The notes under the pieces were generated by a model. That model was not told where the DNA came from. It made no database searches and worked only from the letters and a program-made list of their open reading frames with translations. The translations under genes and the position numbers were made by a program. Positions 49,839 through 59,275 of a stretch of DNA of 64,000 nucleotides are shown here, one piece after another. Every line of letters starts with the position of its first letter. The stretch's first letter is position 1. The stretch comes from an uncultured Rhodopila sp. (GTDB lineage: Bacteria > Pseudomonadota > Alphaproteobacteria > Acetobacterales > Acetobacteraceae): assembly GCA_903932145.1 (NCBI GenBank), contig CAIZFE010000076.1, forward strand, positions 1 through 64,000. Direction: 5' to 3'.

Positions 49839-51065
49839 ATGATCAAAATAAAACGTATTGCGTTGTCGGCGGTGCCCATGATGTTGCTTTCCGGATACAT
49901 TGGCGGTGCGCGTGCTGACGAGCACATGGTACTTGTCGATACGATCGATGTCGGCGGCAACGGTCTGGGCACCTTTGACATCAGCTTCGTCGATCCGAAA
50001 CTCGACCTTTACGTGCTGTCCGACCGCACAAACGGATCAATCGACTTTTTTGACGCAAGCGATGATACGTTCATCTCGCGTGTTGCCGGCTTTGCCGGCC
50101 AGAAATTTAAGGCCGATGGGGTCACTGCCGACAACACGATTTCCGGCCCGGACGGGGTGACGATCGTCAATAATCAACAGGTCTGGGCAGGTGACGGCGA
50201 CAGCACGGTGAAGGTTATCGACTTAGCCAGTCATCAGATTGTCGATACGATCTCGACCGGTGGTAAGTTTCGCTGCGACGAAATGGCTTGGGACTCGGCC
50301 GACCATATTCTCGCCGTCGCGAACAATGCCGACGTACCGCCGTTCGTTACGATGATCAATACCGATACCCATGTGGTCATTGGTAAAATCGTATTCGACG
50401 GTTCGAACGGAACGCCGGATGCGACGCAAACCGGCATCGAGCAATCCCAGTGGTCGCCGCAGACGGGCCTTTTTTATGTATCCGTACCGCAGATTGTTCC
50501 GAGCGATGCGACAGAAGGCGGGGTGTCCGTGATCGACCCCAGTTCGATGAGCGTGAAGGCGACCTATCCGGTGCTGAACTGCTCCCCGGCCGGCCTGACA
50601 CTCGGTCCGAATCATCAGGCGATGATCGGCTGTGGCTCGTCGTTCACCGTGCCGCCGGCCACGGTTGCCACTACCCAGTCGATCGTGATCGATCTGAGTA
50701 ATGGTGACATTCTCGCGAACATCACCCAGGCCGGCGGCAACGACGAGGTCTGGTACGACAAGGGGACAGCCCATTACTATCTGGCGGCCAGGAGCACTCT
50801 TACGGCCGGGAAGGTGACGCCGATCCTCGGCACCGTAGACGCCAAGACAAATGCCTGGGATAGCGGTGTATCAACATCGACGACGGCACATTCGGTTGCG
50901 GCGGACAGCCGTTCGCATCATGTCTTCGTGCCGATCGGGTTCGTGCCGCCCGGCAGCGCGGCCGGGACCGACTCGACCAATCCTTGCCCGACGCGGGGCT
51001 GCATCGCGGTGTATCTGCCGTCATCGATCGATGACGATGATGGCACGGCGCAGGCCAGCCAGTAG
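49839..51065 (+). CDS. exported YncE-like beta-propeller protein
   Basis: A 408-residue secreted or periplasmic protein. The signal peptide (about 1-26, 'IKRIALSAVPMMLLSGYIGGARA') is followed by blades of a seven-fold YVTN/NHL-like propeller: 'LDLYVLSDRTNGSIDFFDASDD', 'VWAGDGDSTVKVIDLASHQIVD', 'LFYVSVPQ...GGVSVIDPSSMSV' and 'HHVFVPIGFVPP'. ATG 49839 is chosen because GAGGA lies eight bases before it. Function in the family is unclear (scaffolding, substrate binding). It is monocistronic with a strong terminator. Confidence 0.82.
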   Translation: MIKIKRIALSAVPMMLLSGYIGGARADEHMVLVDTIDVGGNGLGTFDISFVDPKLDLYVLSDRTNGSIDFFDASDDTFISRVAGFAGQKFKADGVTADNTISGPDGVTIVNNQQVWAGDGDSTVKVIDLASHQIVDTISTGGKFRCDEMAWDSADHILAVANNADVPPFVTMINTDTHVVIGKIVFDGSNGTPDATQTGIEQSQWSPQTGLFYVSVPQIVPSDATEGGVSVIDPSSMSVKATYPVLNCSPAGLTLGPNHQAMIGCGSSFTVPPATVATTQSIVIDLSNGDILANITQAGGNDEVWYDKGTAHYYLAARSTLTAGKVTPILGTVDAKTNAWDSGVSTSTTAHSVAADSRSHHVFVPIGFVPPGSAAGTDSTNPCPTRGCIAVYLPSSIDDDDGTAQASQ

Positions 51066-51092
51066 GCCGTAGATCCCGCGCATAACGATACG

Positions 51093-51124
51093 AGGCCCGG
51101 CGGCGGAACCGCCGGGCCTTTATT
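51093..51124 (+). terminator. strong intrinsic terminator
   Basis: An 11-base perfect stem, AGGCCCGGCGG (51093-51103) and CCGCCGGGCCT (51109-51119), with a 5-base loop and a T-rich tail (TTTATT). It lies 27 bases after the propeller gene stop. Confidence 0.9.
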
Positions 51125-51314
51125 GTGACTTGTCCCATAGGATGGACCGAACCACACTCAAGCTTATCTGCGATTTGACACGATCACCTCGCCGGCGCAG
51201 CGTCGCTTTCAAGAGCGGAGACGTGCGTCCAAAATACGGGGTGACCGATAACGAAACGGTACAAACATCTTGTCCGCCGACCTAGCGTGAGTCTGCCAAA
51301 ACAGGAGTATGCCC

Positions 51315-52844
51315 ATGTCCAGAGCTGTCACATACGACGAGTCCATTGAGCCTTTGGTGCGGTTCATCGAAGAGACACCGCGCGCCGAAATCATCGATAA
51401 AACCATGGAAAAACTGCGCGCCGGGGTGCCGGTGAAGACGATGCTGACCGCCTCCGCCCTGGCCGTCACGCGGTCCTGCGATTTGCCCCCGGGTCATCAT
51501 GGCGGACCGCTGCATCCGATCGCCGGCATTTACGCGGTGACGAAATTGCATGAGCGCATGCAGGGCGACGACCGGTTTTTTCCGATCGTGCAGCAGGTGG
51601 CGCTGGCCAACAAACATGTGCATGACCCCGTCACCGGCCCCTTCAGGCTGATGGAATTCGCGCCCCTCGATGTGACCGGCGGCAGCGAAACTCAACTGGA
51701 GCACCTGGCCGCCGACGGCACCGGCAAAGTATCGAACGCCAAAGGACTCGAAGCCGCGAAAGCGGCTTTCCTGAAGGCCTGCGACCGCGGCGAGTCGAAC
51801 AAGGCCGATCATCTCTATCAATGGATGTGGGACAACATGCCCCGCATGGAATGTTTCGACCTGTTGATGTCGATTGCGATTCCCAAGAACGCCCTGGACG
51901 ATCATTATTTTATTTACCCAGCCTACACATGGCGGGCAATGCATGAGGTGATTGGTACCGACCACCTGAAACACCTGATGCGCGGATCGGTTCGTTACAC
52001 CGCGCGGCTGCCGGCGCCTCGCGCGATGCCGGCCGTGGAGGAATTGATCCAAAAGCACGGCTTGATGGACCGTATCATTCCGGTCAAAGCCAGCCAGGAC
52101 GAAGGCGCGGTCATCGGGCCTCTGGGCGAAGCGATTTACGGCGTCGAGGACTACAACACCATCCCGGTCCTGCTGGCCGAGGCGCTGGCCGATGGTTTGT
52201 CGCTGGAAGGTGCCGGCGAAGCTTTGTCCATTGGCGCCGCCGGACTGTTCCTGCGCTCGCTGACCGGCAACCCGATGGATGTGCATCTGCATACCAGCGT
52301 CAATCTGCGCCGCTGGCTGTTGCGGCTGGACGGGCTCAGCCGTTGGAACAAGTTGATGATCCTGCTGACCTGGCATACCGGACCGGAGGTCAAATCCACC
52401 CAGTACCGGATGGAATCGCAGCCGCAGATGGATGACGCGGCGGTCGCGGCGTTGCCGCACCGGACGCAGGAGGATCTGCTGGATGCGCTCGCCTACAGCA
52501 TTTACACGCAACCGCCGACCGACTGGTCCACGGTCACCAACCTTGGGCGTATGCGCGCGGTGCCGGAGGTGAAAAACACCATCAACCTCGCGTACCAGTA
52601 TGTGAAACTCGGTTACGACGCCGATGCGCTGATTAAACGTCTGGGTGAAATCGTCTGCCACGACAGTTTCACCGAGATGCATGCGTTCAAGCATCATCAG
52701 GCGATCGTGGAAGAGTTTCACGCGACTCGGGAGCCTTACCGCTGGATGCACCTGGTGTCCGGCGCCCAGGCGGCGGCGATTTCTTATGGTAAGAATATGG
52801 AAGTTTACGAGGGTGCGTTGGAGTTGATGCACGCGGCGGAGTAA
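51315..52844 (+). CDS. protein of unknown family (509 residues), His-rich motifs
   Basis: I do not recognise the family. The protein is long, mostly helical, soluble and well formed. It has several His-containing motifs that could bind metal or heme: 'PPGHHGGPLHPIAG' (about 56-69), 'LANKHVHD', 'LTWHTGPEVK' and 'HAFKHHQAIVEEFH' near the C-terminus. 'SQDEGAVIGPLGEAIYG' resembles a nucleotide- or cofactor-binding loop but no known signature is complete. ATG 51315 is preferred over ATG 51309 because AGGAG (51303-51307) is correctly spaced for it. It stands alone with its own terminator. No signal peptide is present. Confidence 0.8.
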   Translation: MSRAVTYDESIEPLVRFIEETPRAEIIDKTMEKLRAGVPVKTMLTASALAVTRSCDLPPGHHGGPLHPIAGIYAVTKLHERMQGDDRFFPIVQQVALANKHVHDPVTGPFRLMEFAPLDVTGGSETQLEHLAADGTGKVSNAKGLEAAKAAFLKACDRGESNKADHLYQWMWDNMPRMECFDLLMSIAIPKNALDDHYFIYPAYTWRAMHEVIGTDHLKHLMRGSVRYTARLPAPRAMPAVEELIQKHGLMDRIIPVKASQDEGAVIGPLGEAIYGVEDYNTIPVLLAEALADGLSLEGAGEALSIGAAGLFLRSLTGNPMDVHLHTSVNLRRWLLRLDGLSRWNKLMILLTWHTGPEVKSTQYRMESQPQMDDAAVAALPHRTQEDLLDALAYSIYTQPPTDWSTVTNLGRMRAVPEVKNTINLAYQYVKLGYDADALIKRLGEIVCHDSFTEMHAFKHHQAIVEEFHATREPYRWMHLVSGAQAAAISYGKNMEVYEGALELMHAAE

Positions 52845-52869
52845 TTCTTCCGGCAAGACCGGTGTGGAT

Positions 52870-52895
52870 GGGGAGCCGCGAGGCTCCCCATTTTC
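52870..52895 (+). terminator. intrinsic terminator
   Basis: GGGGAGCC (52870-52877), a GCGA loop and GGCTCCCC (52882-52889), followed by ATTTTCG. It lies 25 bases after the stop of the 509-residue gene. Confidence 0.85.
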
Positions 52896-53170
52896 GTTTG
52901 AAACGATCTACAATTGAAGCTTGCTTGGCGACGGCGGGCTGGCATTTTCCTATGCAGTGGTCGATTTGGCGCACGTTAAGGTTGTCATTTGTATTAGCCC
53001 TTGCGGCCATTTCCGCGAACCCCGTCGCGGCGTAAACATTATCTGGTACGAGATGGCTATTTATTCCGAACCGGCACACTGGCCTTTCCGCCAAACCCCT
53101 TGACGCCATCGTACCGACCCGCCATCAGACGACACCGCCCGGTAAGGGGCGTCCATAGAAAGGTACTCTG
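52896..53170. other. upstream region of the TRAP transporter operon
   Basis: These 275 bases contain no supported gene. TTGACG at 53101 and AT-rich blocks near 53030 could be promoter parts for the transporter operon, but no good -35/-10 pair can be fixed. AAAGG (53158 onward) is the ribosome site of the first gene. Confidence 0.35.
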
Positions 53171-54205
53171 ATGCCGCAAGGCCTGTCCCGCCGAACGCTT
53201 GGCCGTTCGGCCGTTGCTGTTGCTGGAACGTTTGGCATCCTGCGCCATGCGCGGGGTGAGGCTGCGCTAAAGATTCGCGTCTCGCTCGACACGGCGCCGT
53301 CCCACGTTCGCAACGTGTCCATCGCCGATTTCCTGGCCAAGCTGGAAGCCGCGACCGGCGGCCAGATCACCAGTGAGATCTTCGCCTCCGGCCAGCTTTA
53401 TCCCGATCTGAATGTCGGCAAGGCGCTGCTGCAAGGTCAGGTCGATATGGCCGCGCCCGGTGGCTGGACGCAGACCGGCATTGTCTCGGATTGTGACTTT
53501 TGTCAACTCCCGGTGTTTTATGGCAAGCCGCTGGAGGCAACACGGCGCGCCGCGGATGGCAAAGCCGGAGCGCTGATCGCCAAGCAGATCGAGGCCAAGC
53601 TGCGGGTGAAAATTATCGGTCCCTGGATCGAGCTTGGCTCGCAGAATTGGTACACGACCAAGAAGCCGCTCAACACCTCGGACGACATCAAAGGTCTGAA
53701 GATTCGCAGCCCCGGCGGCGCCGGCATCAGTTGGCGGATCAACTTCTTCGGTGGAATTCCGAACATCACCGCGTGGCCGAACGTGCCGTTGGCGCTGTCG
53801 CAAGGCACGTTTGACGGGTTCGTCTCCACCAACGAAAGCGTTTCCACCGCCAAGTTGTGGGAAGCCGGGGTCAAATACTCCTATCAGGACAGTCAATACG
53901 TCGGTCAGTACATGCCGATGATCAGTGAGACCTTTTGGGCGAAGCTGACGCCCGCATTGCAGACGCAGTTGATGGAAATTTGGGCGGCCAATATCGCCAC
54001 CTACCGCGACAACGCGGATGCGGCGCAAAAGCGGGCCCGCAAGTTGATGGAAGGCGTCGGCGTTATCTTCACCGATCCCTCGAAAGAGGTTCTGGACGCC
54101 GCGCGCAAAGCCATGCAGGCGGATGTCGGGACGCTGGCCCAGGCCGCCAAGTTGTCGCCCGAAGTCATCCGGTTGTCCGAGGACTCCGCGAACGGGGCCG
54201 TCTGA
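53171..54205 (+). CDS. TRAP transporter substrate-binding protein (DctP family)
   Basis: A 344-residue periplasmic binding protein. The N-terminus 'LSRRTLGRSAVAVAGTFGI' has a twin-arginine-type signal. The body shows DctP-family marks: 'FLAKLEAATGGQITSEIFASGQLYPD', 'VGKALLQGQVDMAAPGG', and 'LKIRSPGGAGISWRINFFGGIP' with the Arg that usually binds a carboxylate ('KIRSPGG'). A carboxylate or acidic ligand is likely. It is the first of three TRAP genes followed by a nucleoside phosphorylase. Confidence 0.92.
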   Translation: MPQGLSRRTLGRSAVAVAGTFGILRHARGEAALKIRVSLDTAPSHVRNVSIADFLAKLEAATGGQITSEIFASGQLYPDLNVGKALLQGQVDMAAPGGWTQTGIVSDCDFCQLPVFYGKPLEATRRAADGKAGALIAKQIEAKLRVKIIGPWIELGSQNWYTTKKPLNTSDDIKGLKIRSPGGAGISWRINFFGGIPNITAWPNVPLALSQGTFDGFVSTNESVSTAKLWEAGVKYSYQDSQYVGQYMPMISETFWAKLTPALQTQLMEIWAANIATYRDNADAAQKRARKLMEGVGVIFTDPSKEVLDAARKAMQADVGTLAQAAKLSPEVIRLSEDSANGAV

Positions 54206-54207
54206 CC

Positions 54208-54768
54208 ATGGCCGTCGCACGCCCCGACACGATGTGGGACACGATTGAGCGCACTTTGGTCGGCCTGCTTGGCGCCCTCGCCATGGTAGTCGGTCTCGCT
54301 CAGGTCCTGGGACGCTATTTTTTCCCCGCCCTGGCAATTTCCTGGGCCGAGGAAGTGATCGTCTATCTGGTCGTTTGGGGCGTGATGATTGTTTCCAGTC
54401 AGCTTGTCCGCTCTGACGGGCATGTGCGGCCCGATCTGGTGCTGCGTCTCGTGCCCCCTGGCGGGCAACGGATACTGGAGGCGTTCAACTGCGTCGTGGC
54501 GCTGATTTTCTGTGGCGGCATGGTTTGGTATGGCTGGGAGATCGTCGATACCTCCCTGATGCTGGACGAGCGGAGTTCCAGCGGGCTGCAATTCCCGATG
54601 TGGATCTATTACAGCGCCCTGCCGGCGGGTGGGGTGCTGATGACGGTTCGTTATCTGATCCGGCTATATCGGTTCGTATTCCACTTTGATCCGAAAACGA
54701 TGGTCGTGGGGCATCACATCCCGGACCACGAACTGCCGGTCAATCTCACCACGCTGACGGAACGCTGA
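54208..54768 (+). CDS. TRAP transporter small permease (DctQ family)
   Basis: A 186-residue membrane protein with four helices: 'LVGLLGALAMVVGLAQVLGRY', 'WAEEVIVYLVVWGVMIVSSQ', 'AFNCVVALIFCGGMVWYGW' and 'WIYYSALPAGGVLMTVRYL'. The 'ISWAEEV' and 'DGHVRPDLVLR' blocks are DctQ signatures. ATG 54208 lies two bases after the DctP stop; the large permease starts three bases after its own stop. Confidence 0.92.
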   Translation: MAVARPDTMWDTIERTLVGLLGALAMVVGLAQVLGRYFFPALAISWAEEVIVYLVVWGVMIVSSQLVRSDGHVRPDLVLRLVPPGGQRILEAFNCVVALIFCGGMVWYGWEIVDTSLMLDERSSSGLQFPMWIYYSALPAGGVLMTVRYLIRLYRFVFHFDPKTMVVGHHIPDHELPVNLTTLTER

Positions 54769-54771
54769 TCC

Positions 54772-56052
54772 ATGTACACCGTCGGCTTTATGGTGATGTT
54801 CTTCGGCCTTTTGGCTGCCGGCATGCCGATTTTCCTGGTGCTGGGTGCCTGCGCCGCGACGCTGTACGCGGTGTCGGGCCAGCCGATGATCGGCGTGGCG
54901 CAGGTCATCATCGACCATTTGAATTCCTCCACGCTGATGTCGCTGCCGTTGTTCGTCATGGCGGCGGCGTTTATGCGTCAGGGCGGCGTGGCGAAGGCGC
55001 TGGTCGATGTCTCGGCCGCCTGGATGGGCGGTATCAGGGGCTCGCTGGGTCTTGTGACCGTCGTCGCCTGCACCTTGTTCGCGGCGATCTGCGGATCATC
55101 CGTTGCGACCGCGCTGGCGATGGGCACGATCCTGCTGCCGGCGATGATCGAGCGTGGCTACCCGCGTAGCTTCGCCCTGGGCGTCATTGGGGCTTCAGGC
55201 ACCATCGGCATCGTCATTCCCCCCAGCCTGGCGCTGATCCTGTACGGCATCGTGGCGGAACAATCCGTGCCGCGCCTGTTCCTGGCTGGTATCCTGCCCG
55301 GTCTGCTACAGGCCGGTGCGTTCTTTGCCTGGGTCTGGTACGACGCCCGCCGCCGCAACTTCCCGCGCGAACCGTCGCTGCCGTACAACGAACGGCTGAT
55401 GGTGACGTTCCGGGCGCTTCCCGCTCTGGCGGTTCCAATCATCGTCCTGGTCGGTATCTACGGCGGTATCGTCACGGTCACCGAGGCGGCCGCGCTCGCC
55501 GCTGTCGTGGCGCTGCTGGTCAGCCTGATCTTTTATCGCGGATTCCGCTGGACCCAGACGTTATCGGTGATCGCCGATGCGCTGCGCAGTGCAGGAACGA
55601 TCATGCTGATCGTCGCCAGCGCGTTGGCATTCGGCCACTGGATGACGGAATCCGGTGCTCCGGCGAAGCTGGTCGAGTGGGTGTTGGCGCACAACATGCC
55701 GACCTGGATGTTCCTGCTCACGATGAACGTGTTGCTGCTGATTCTGGGCTGCTTCCTGGAGGTCGTCGCCGCCTTGCTGCTGGTGATTCCGATCCTGGCT
55801 CCGGCGTTGATACCGTTGGGCGTCGATCCGGTGCATTTTTCCATCATCTTCACGCACAACATGGAGATCGCACTGATCCATCCGCCGGTCGGGTTGAACC
55901 TGTATGTGCTTTCGACAATCTCGGACGCGCCAATCGGCGAAGTCATCCGCGGCATCCTGCCGTTCCTGATCCTGCTGCTGATCGTGCTCGGTATCATCAC
56001 ATACGTACCGGCGCTGACCATGTGGTTGCCGAATTTGGTCTATGGGCACTGA
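54772..56052 (+). CDS. TRAP transporter large permease (DctM family)
   Basis: A 426-residue polytopic permease with about twelve helices that couples import to the sodium or proton gradient. Motifs: 'GMPIFLVLGACAATLY', 'TLFAAICGSSVATALAMGTILLPAM' (the first hairpin), 'SGTIGIVIPPSLALILYG' and, in the second half, 'PVGLNLYVLSTISDAPIGEVIRG'. The nucleoside phosphorylase gene begins 11 bases before its stop, so it is part of the same translational unit. Confidence 0.95.
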   Translation: MYTVGFMVMFFGLLAAGMPIFLVLGACAATLYAVSGQPMIGVAQVIIDHLNSSTLMSLPLFVMAAAFMRQGGVAKALVDVSAAWMGGIRGSLGLVTVVACTLFAAICGSSVATALAMGTILLPAMIERGYPRSFALGVIGASGTIGIVIPPSLALILYGIVAEQSVPRLFLAGILPGLLQAGAFFAWVWYDARRRNFPREPSLPYNERLMVTFRALPALAVPIIVLVGIYGGIVTVTEAAALAAVVALLVSLIFYRGFRWTQTLSVIADALRSAGTIMLIVASALAFGHWMTESGAPAKLVEWVLAHNMPTWMFLLTMNVLLLILGCFLEVVAALLLVIPILAPALIPLGVDPVHFSIIFTHNMEIALIHPPVGLNLYVLSTISDAPIGEVIRGILPFLILLLIVLGIITYVPALTMWLPNLVYGH

Positions 56053-56857
56053 AACCGGGCGCCCACCGGCAACCACGCCGTTACTGCGAGACAAGAACCA
56101 CGCGGCGCCGTCCGTCTTCCAGCCGGAAAACATGCTGCGGGAGGCGCGCCGGCAAAAGAACGTGCCCGCCGGGAACGTGCCGGCGATCTGCGTGCTCGAT
56201 CCCGACGGAGACATCGTCCGGGCGTTGCAGGCGGACGGCACCGCCAAACGCGATCCATTCTGGGCCTGCTACCACACCGACATGTGGGACGTGGAGCATC
56301 AGGGCGAACGGGTCGGCGTTGTCGGCTGCGCGGTCGGCGCTTCGTTCGCCGTCCTGGTCGCCGAACAGATGTTCGCGTCGGGCTGCCAGTTGCTCATCAG
56401 CATCACGTCGTCCGGGCAAATTACCCCGGCGGGGGCGCCGCCGTATTTCATCCTGATCGACCGAGCGCTGAGGGATGAAGGCACCAGCTTGCATTATTTG
56501 CCGGCCGGGATGTTTGCAGACGCCGATCCGTTATTGGTTAACCAGATCGCCGCCGGCCTCGCGACGCACCAGCCGCCGGTTCGGCAGGGTGCGACCTGGA
56601 CGACCGACGCTCCGTTTCGCGAAACCGAGGCGGCGATCGAGGCAGCCCGTCAACTCGGCGTGCTGGCGGTGGAAATGGAGGCGGCTGCGCTGTATGCGTT
56701 CGCTGCGGCTCGCGGCCGGCCAGTGGTCTGCTTTGCCCATGTGACAAACCAAATGGCTCAGGTCGATGGCGATTTCGAAAAAGGTGAGGCTAACGGCGCC
56801 CGTGACGCGCTGAACCTGATCGCCGCGACGGCCAGAGCATGGAGAACGACCATTTGA
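56042..56857 (+). CDS. nucleoside phosphorylase (PNP/UDP family)
   Basis: A 271-residue member of the purine/uridine phosphorylase superfamily. Its ribose-binding and base-binding segment is 'LAVEMEAAALYAFAAARG', the E-M-E signature of the family; 'VGVVGCAVGASFAVLVAEQ' and 'LISITSSGQI' form the phosphate/ribose pocket. It should split nucleosides to base and ribose-1-phosphate. It overlaps dctM by 11 bases and the DoxX-like gene by 19, so the TRAP system may import a nucleoside or related ligand; alternatively it acts on an intermediate of another pathway. Confidence 0.88.
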   Translation: MGTETGRPPATTPLLRDKNHAAPSVFQPENMLREARRQKNVPAGNVPAICVLDPDGDIVRALQADGTAKRDPFWACYHTDMWDVEHQGERVGVVGCAVGASFAVLVAEQMFASGCQLLISITSSGQITPAGAPPYFILIDRALRDEGTSLHYLPAGMFADADPLLVNQIAAGLATHQPPVRQGATWTTDAPFRETEAAIEAARQLGVLAVEMEAAALYAFAAARGRPVVCFAHVTNQMAQVDGDFEKGEANGARDALNLIAATARAWRTTI

Positions 56858-57465
56858 AGCCAGAACCGAACCCGGTCAGCGACTTGCTGGTGTTCCTGAC
56901 CAATTCGATCTGGCCAACGGCAGTGTACTGGGTGCTGTTGTTGGCCAGCGTTGGTATCGCGTTCTCCGCGTGGCAGCGCGACCCGGCGCAGCGCACGGTT
57001 CGAACGGTTGGTGTTGCGGTGTTGCGCCTGATCATGGGGACGATGTGGTGGCAGCAATCGCTATGGAAGATCCCGCCGAACTACGACGGTCTGGTGTTTT
57101 GGATGAAGCAGATGGTGGCGCATTCGTCCATTCCGCTACAGGCTGCGGCGGTCGACCAATTCGTGGTCCCGCATATTAGCGTGTTCGGGCCGCTGGTGTA
57201 CCTGCTGGAGGTGCTGATCGGGGTGTCCCTGATGCTGGGCGTGGTCACCCGGTTGTTCGCCGTGCTGGGGTTGCTGATGGCGCTCAATCTTTGGGTTGGG
57301 CTGTATTCGGCACCGAACGAATGGCCCTGGACGTATGGGTACTTGATCGTGATCCAGGCGCTATTTGTTCTCGACCCGCCTGGCCGCCGCCTGGGACTGG
57401 AAAAGACCCCAGTCGAGATTGCCGAAGCAACGCGACGCGTGGAGTTGCTGCGTAAGCGGCTGTAG
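56839..57465 (+). CDS. DoxX-like membrane protein
   Basis: A 208-residue protein with four to five helices. 'VGVAVLRLIMGTMWWQQSLWKIP' and 'LVYLLEVLIGVSLMLGVVTRLFAVLGLLMALNLW' (read in part) are DoxX/DoxD-type helices. 'NEWPWTYGYLIVIQALFVLDPPGRRLGLE' closes the domain. Members include subunits of quinone-linked oxidoreductases and SURF4-like proteins; the function here is unknown. It overlaps the phosphorylase by 19 bases and ends the operon. Confidence 0.8.
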   Translation: MENDHLKPEPNPVSDLLVFLTNSIWPTAVYWVLLLASVGIAFSAWQRDPAQRTVRTVGVAVLRLIMGTMWWQQSLWKIPPNYDGLVFWMKQMVAHSSIPLQAAAVDQFVVPHISVFGPLVYLLEVLIGVSLMLGVVTRLFAVLGLLMALNLWVGLYSAPNEWPWTYGYLIVIQALFVLDPPGRRLGLEKTPVEIAEATRRVELLRKRL

Positions 57466-57477
57466 TTGGCCTGTCCT

Positions 57478-57553
57478 GTCTGGCCCGGCTTGTCCGGGGC
57501 ACCTGTCGCGGCGCCGTCAGGGCATAGGTGGCCCGGACACGCCGGACCATGAC
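57478..57553. repeat. dispersed intergenic palindrome, copy C
   Basis: TGGCCCGGCTTGTCCGGGGCACCTGTCGCGGC (from 57481) mirrors the right half ending GGCCCGGACACGCCGGACCATGAC near 57553. The inner part is almost identical to copy E at 62333-62413. The arms pair imperfectly. It separates the TRAP operon from the acyl-CoA synthetase gene. Confidence 0.85.
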
Positions 57554-57638
57554 TGAAGAGCGCGCGTTGCCTCCGACCCAACACCGCAGTATGTCCACCC
57601 CTGAGAAGCCGGTATCGCCGGAGCAGGGAGAAGCCGTC

Positions 57639-59270
57639 ATGACCAGCCCATTCGACGAACTGCCGAAGAACCAGGCAAATTACGCCGCACTGACGCCGCT
57701 GACGTTCATCGAACGCGCGGCATACGTCTATCCGAACAAGCTGTCCGTCGTGCATGGCGCCGATCGCTGGACCTGGAAGCAGACCTACGACCGTTGCCGG
57801 CAACTGGCCTCGGCCTTGTCCCGCCGCGGTATCGGCAAGAACGACACGGTCGCCGTCATGGCGCCGAACACGCCGCCGATGTACGAGGCCGCGTTCGGTG
57901 TGCCGATGTGCGGCGCGGTGCTGAACACGATGAACACCCGCCTGGATGCCGAGGCCATCGCCTTCCAGTTACAGCATGGCGGCGCCAAGGCACTGATCAC
58001 CGACCGCGAATTCTCACCCGTTGTCGAGGCCGCGCTGACCCTGATGGATGTCAAACCGCTGGTCATCGACATCGACGATCCGGCCTGGGTAGGCGGCAAG
58101 CTGGTGGGTGAAATCGAATACGAGGCGTTCCTTGCCGAAGGCGACCCCGAGTACGCCTGGCAGAACCCAGGCGACGAGTGGGATGCCATTGCGCTGAACT
58201 ACACCTCCGGCACCACCGGCGATCCGAAGGGTGTCGTCACCCACCATCGCGGCGCGCATCTGAACGCCGTCAACAACGTCCTGAGTTGGGGCATGCCGCA
58301 CCATGCGGTGTATCTCTGGACGCTGCCGATGTTCCACTGCAACGGTTGGTGTTTCCCCTGGACGATGGCGGAGCGGGCAGGGGTCAACGTCTGCCTGCGC
58401 CGGGTCGAGGCAAAGGCGATGCTCGACGCGATTCGCGACAACGAAGTGACGCATATGTGTGGCGCCCCGATCGTCTATTCGATGCTGATCAATGCGCCGG
58501 CGGAACTCCGCACCGGCATATCTCACCGCATCGCCGGACAGGTGGCCGGCGCGGCGCCTCCGGCCGCGATTATCGAAGGGGCCGAGGAAATCGGTATCGA
58601 ACTGACCCATGTTTATGGCCTGACCGAGGTCTATGGACCCGCGGGCGTGTGCTCCAAGCAAGAGCAATGGGCGCACATGCCGATCGACAAACGCGCCGAA
58701 CGCAACGGCCGTCAGGGCGTGCGGACTCCGTTGCAGGAAGCGATGGACGTGCTCGATCCCGAGACCATGCAGTCCGTCCCTTGGGATGGCGAAACAATGG
58801 GCGAGATCATGTTCCGCGGCAACATCACCATGAAGGGGTATTTGAAGAACCCATCGGCGACCGAGCAGGCGTTTGCCGGCGGCTGGTTCCATACCGGCGA
58901 TCTGGCGGTGATGCAGCCGGACGGTTATGCGAAAATCCGCGACCGGTCGAAGGATGTGATCATCAGTGGCGGCGAGAACATTTCGTCGATCGAAGTCGAG
59001 GAAACCCTGTACCGCCATCCCGCGGTGCTGAGTGCGGCCGTGGTCGCGCAGCCGGATGAAAAATGGGGTGAAACGCCGTGCGCGTTCATCGAACTCAAGT
59101 TCGGGGCCACTGTCACCGCCGACGAATTGCGCGATTTCTGCCGCCAGCATATGGCGCGGTTCAAGGTCCCGAAGACGTTCATTTTCCGCGAGATTCCGAA
59201 GACTTCGACAGGGAAGATTCAGAAATTCATGTTGCGGCAACTGGCGAAATCTTCTTCGGCGATTGATTAA
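57639..59270 (+). CDS. acyl-CoA synthetase / AMP-dependent ligase
   Basis: A 543-residue ANL-superfamily ligase (fatty-acid or short/medium-chain acid:CoA ligase). P-loop 'LNYTSGTTGDPKGVVTHHRG', A4 'HVYGLTEVYGPAG', A7 'GWFHTGDLAVMQPDGYAKIRDRSKD' (in part) and the C-terminal catalytic Lys region 'IPKTSTGKIQKFMLR' are all intact. Start ATG 57639 has GGGAG upstream; a longer frame runs into the palindromic repeat and is rejected. Alone between two repeats; it may activate an acid supplied by the oxygenases in the region. Confidence 0.93.
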   Translation: MTSPFDELPKNQANYAALTPLTFIERAAYVYPNKLSVVHGADRWTWKQTYDRCRQLASALSRRGIGKNDTVAVMAPNTPPMYEAAFGVPMCGAVLNTMNTRLDAEAIAFQLQHGGAKALITDREFSPVVEAALTLMDVKPLVIDIDDPAWVGGKLVGEIEYEAFLAEGDPEYAWQNPGDEWDAIALNYTSGTTGDPKGVVTHHRGAHLNAVNNVLSWGMPHHAVYLWTLPMFHCNGWCFPWTMAERAGVNVCLRRVEAKAMLDAIRDNEVTHMCGAPIVYSMLINAPAELRTGISHRIAGQVAGAAPPAAIIEGAEEIGIELTHVYGLTEVYGPAGVCSKQEQWAHMPIDKRAERNGRQGVRTPLQEAMDVLDPETMQSVPWDGETMGEIMFRGNITMKGYLKNPSATEQAFAGGWFHTGDLAVMQPDGYAKIRDRSKDVIISGGENISSIEVEETLYRHPAVLSAAVVAQPDEKWGETPCAFIELKFGATVTADELRDFCRQHMARFKVPKTFIFREIPKTSTGKIQKFMLRQLAKSSSAID

Positions 59271-59275
59271 GGACC

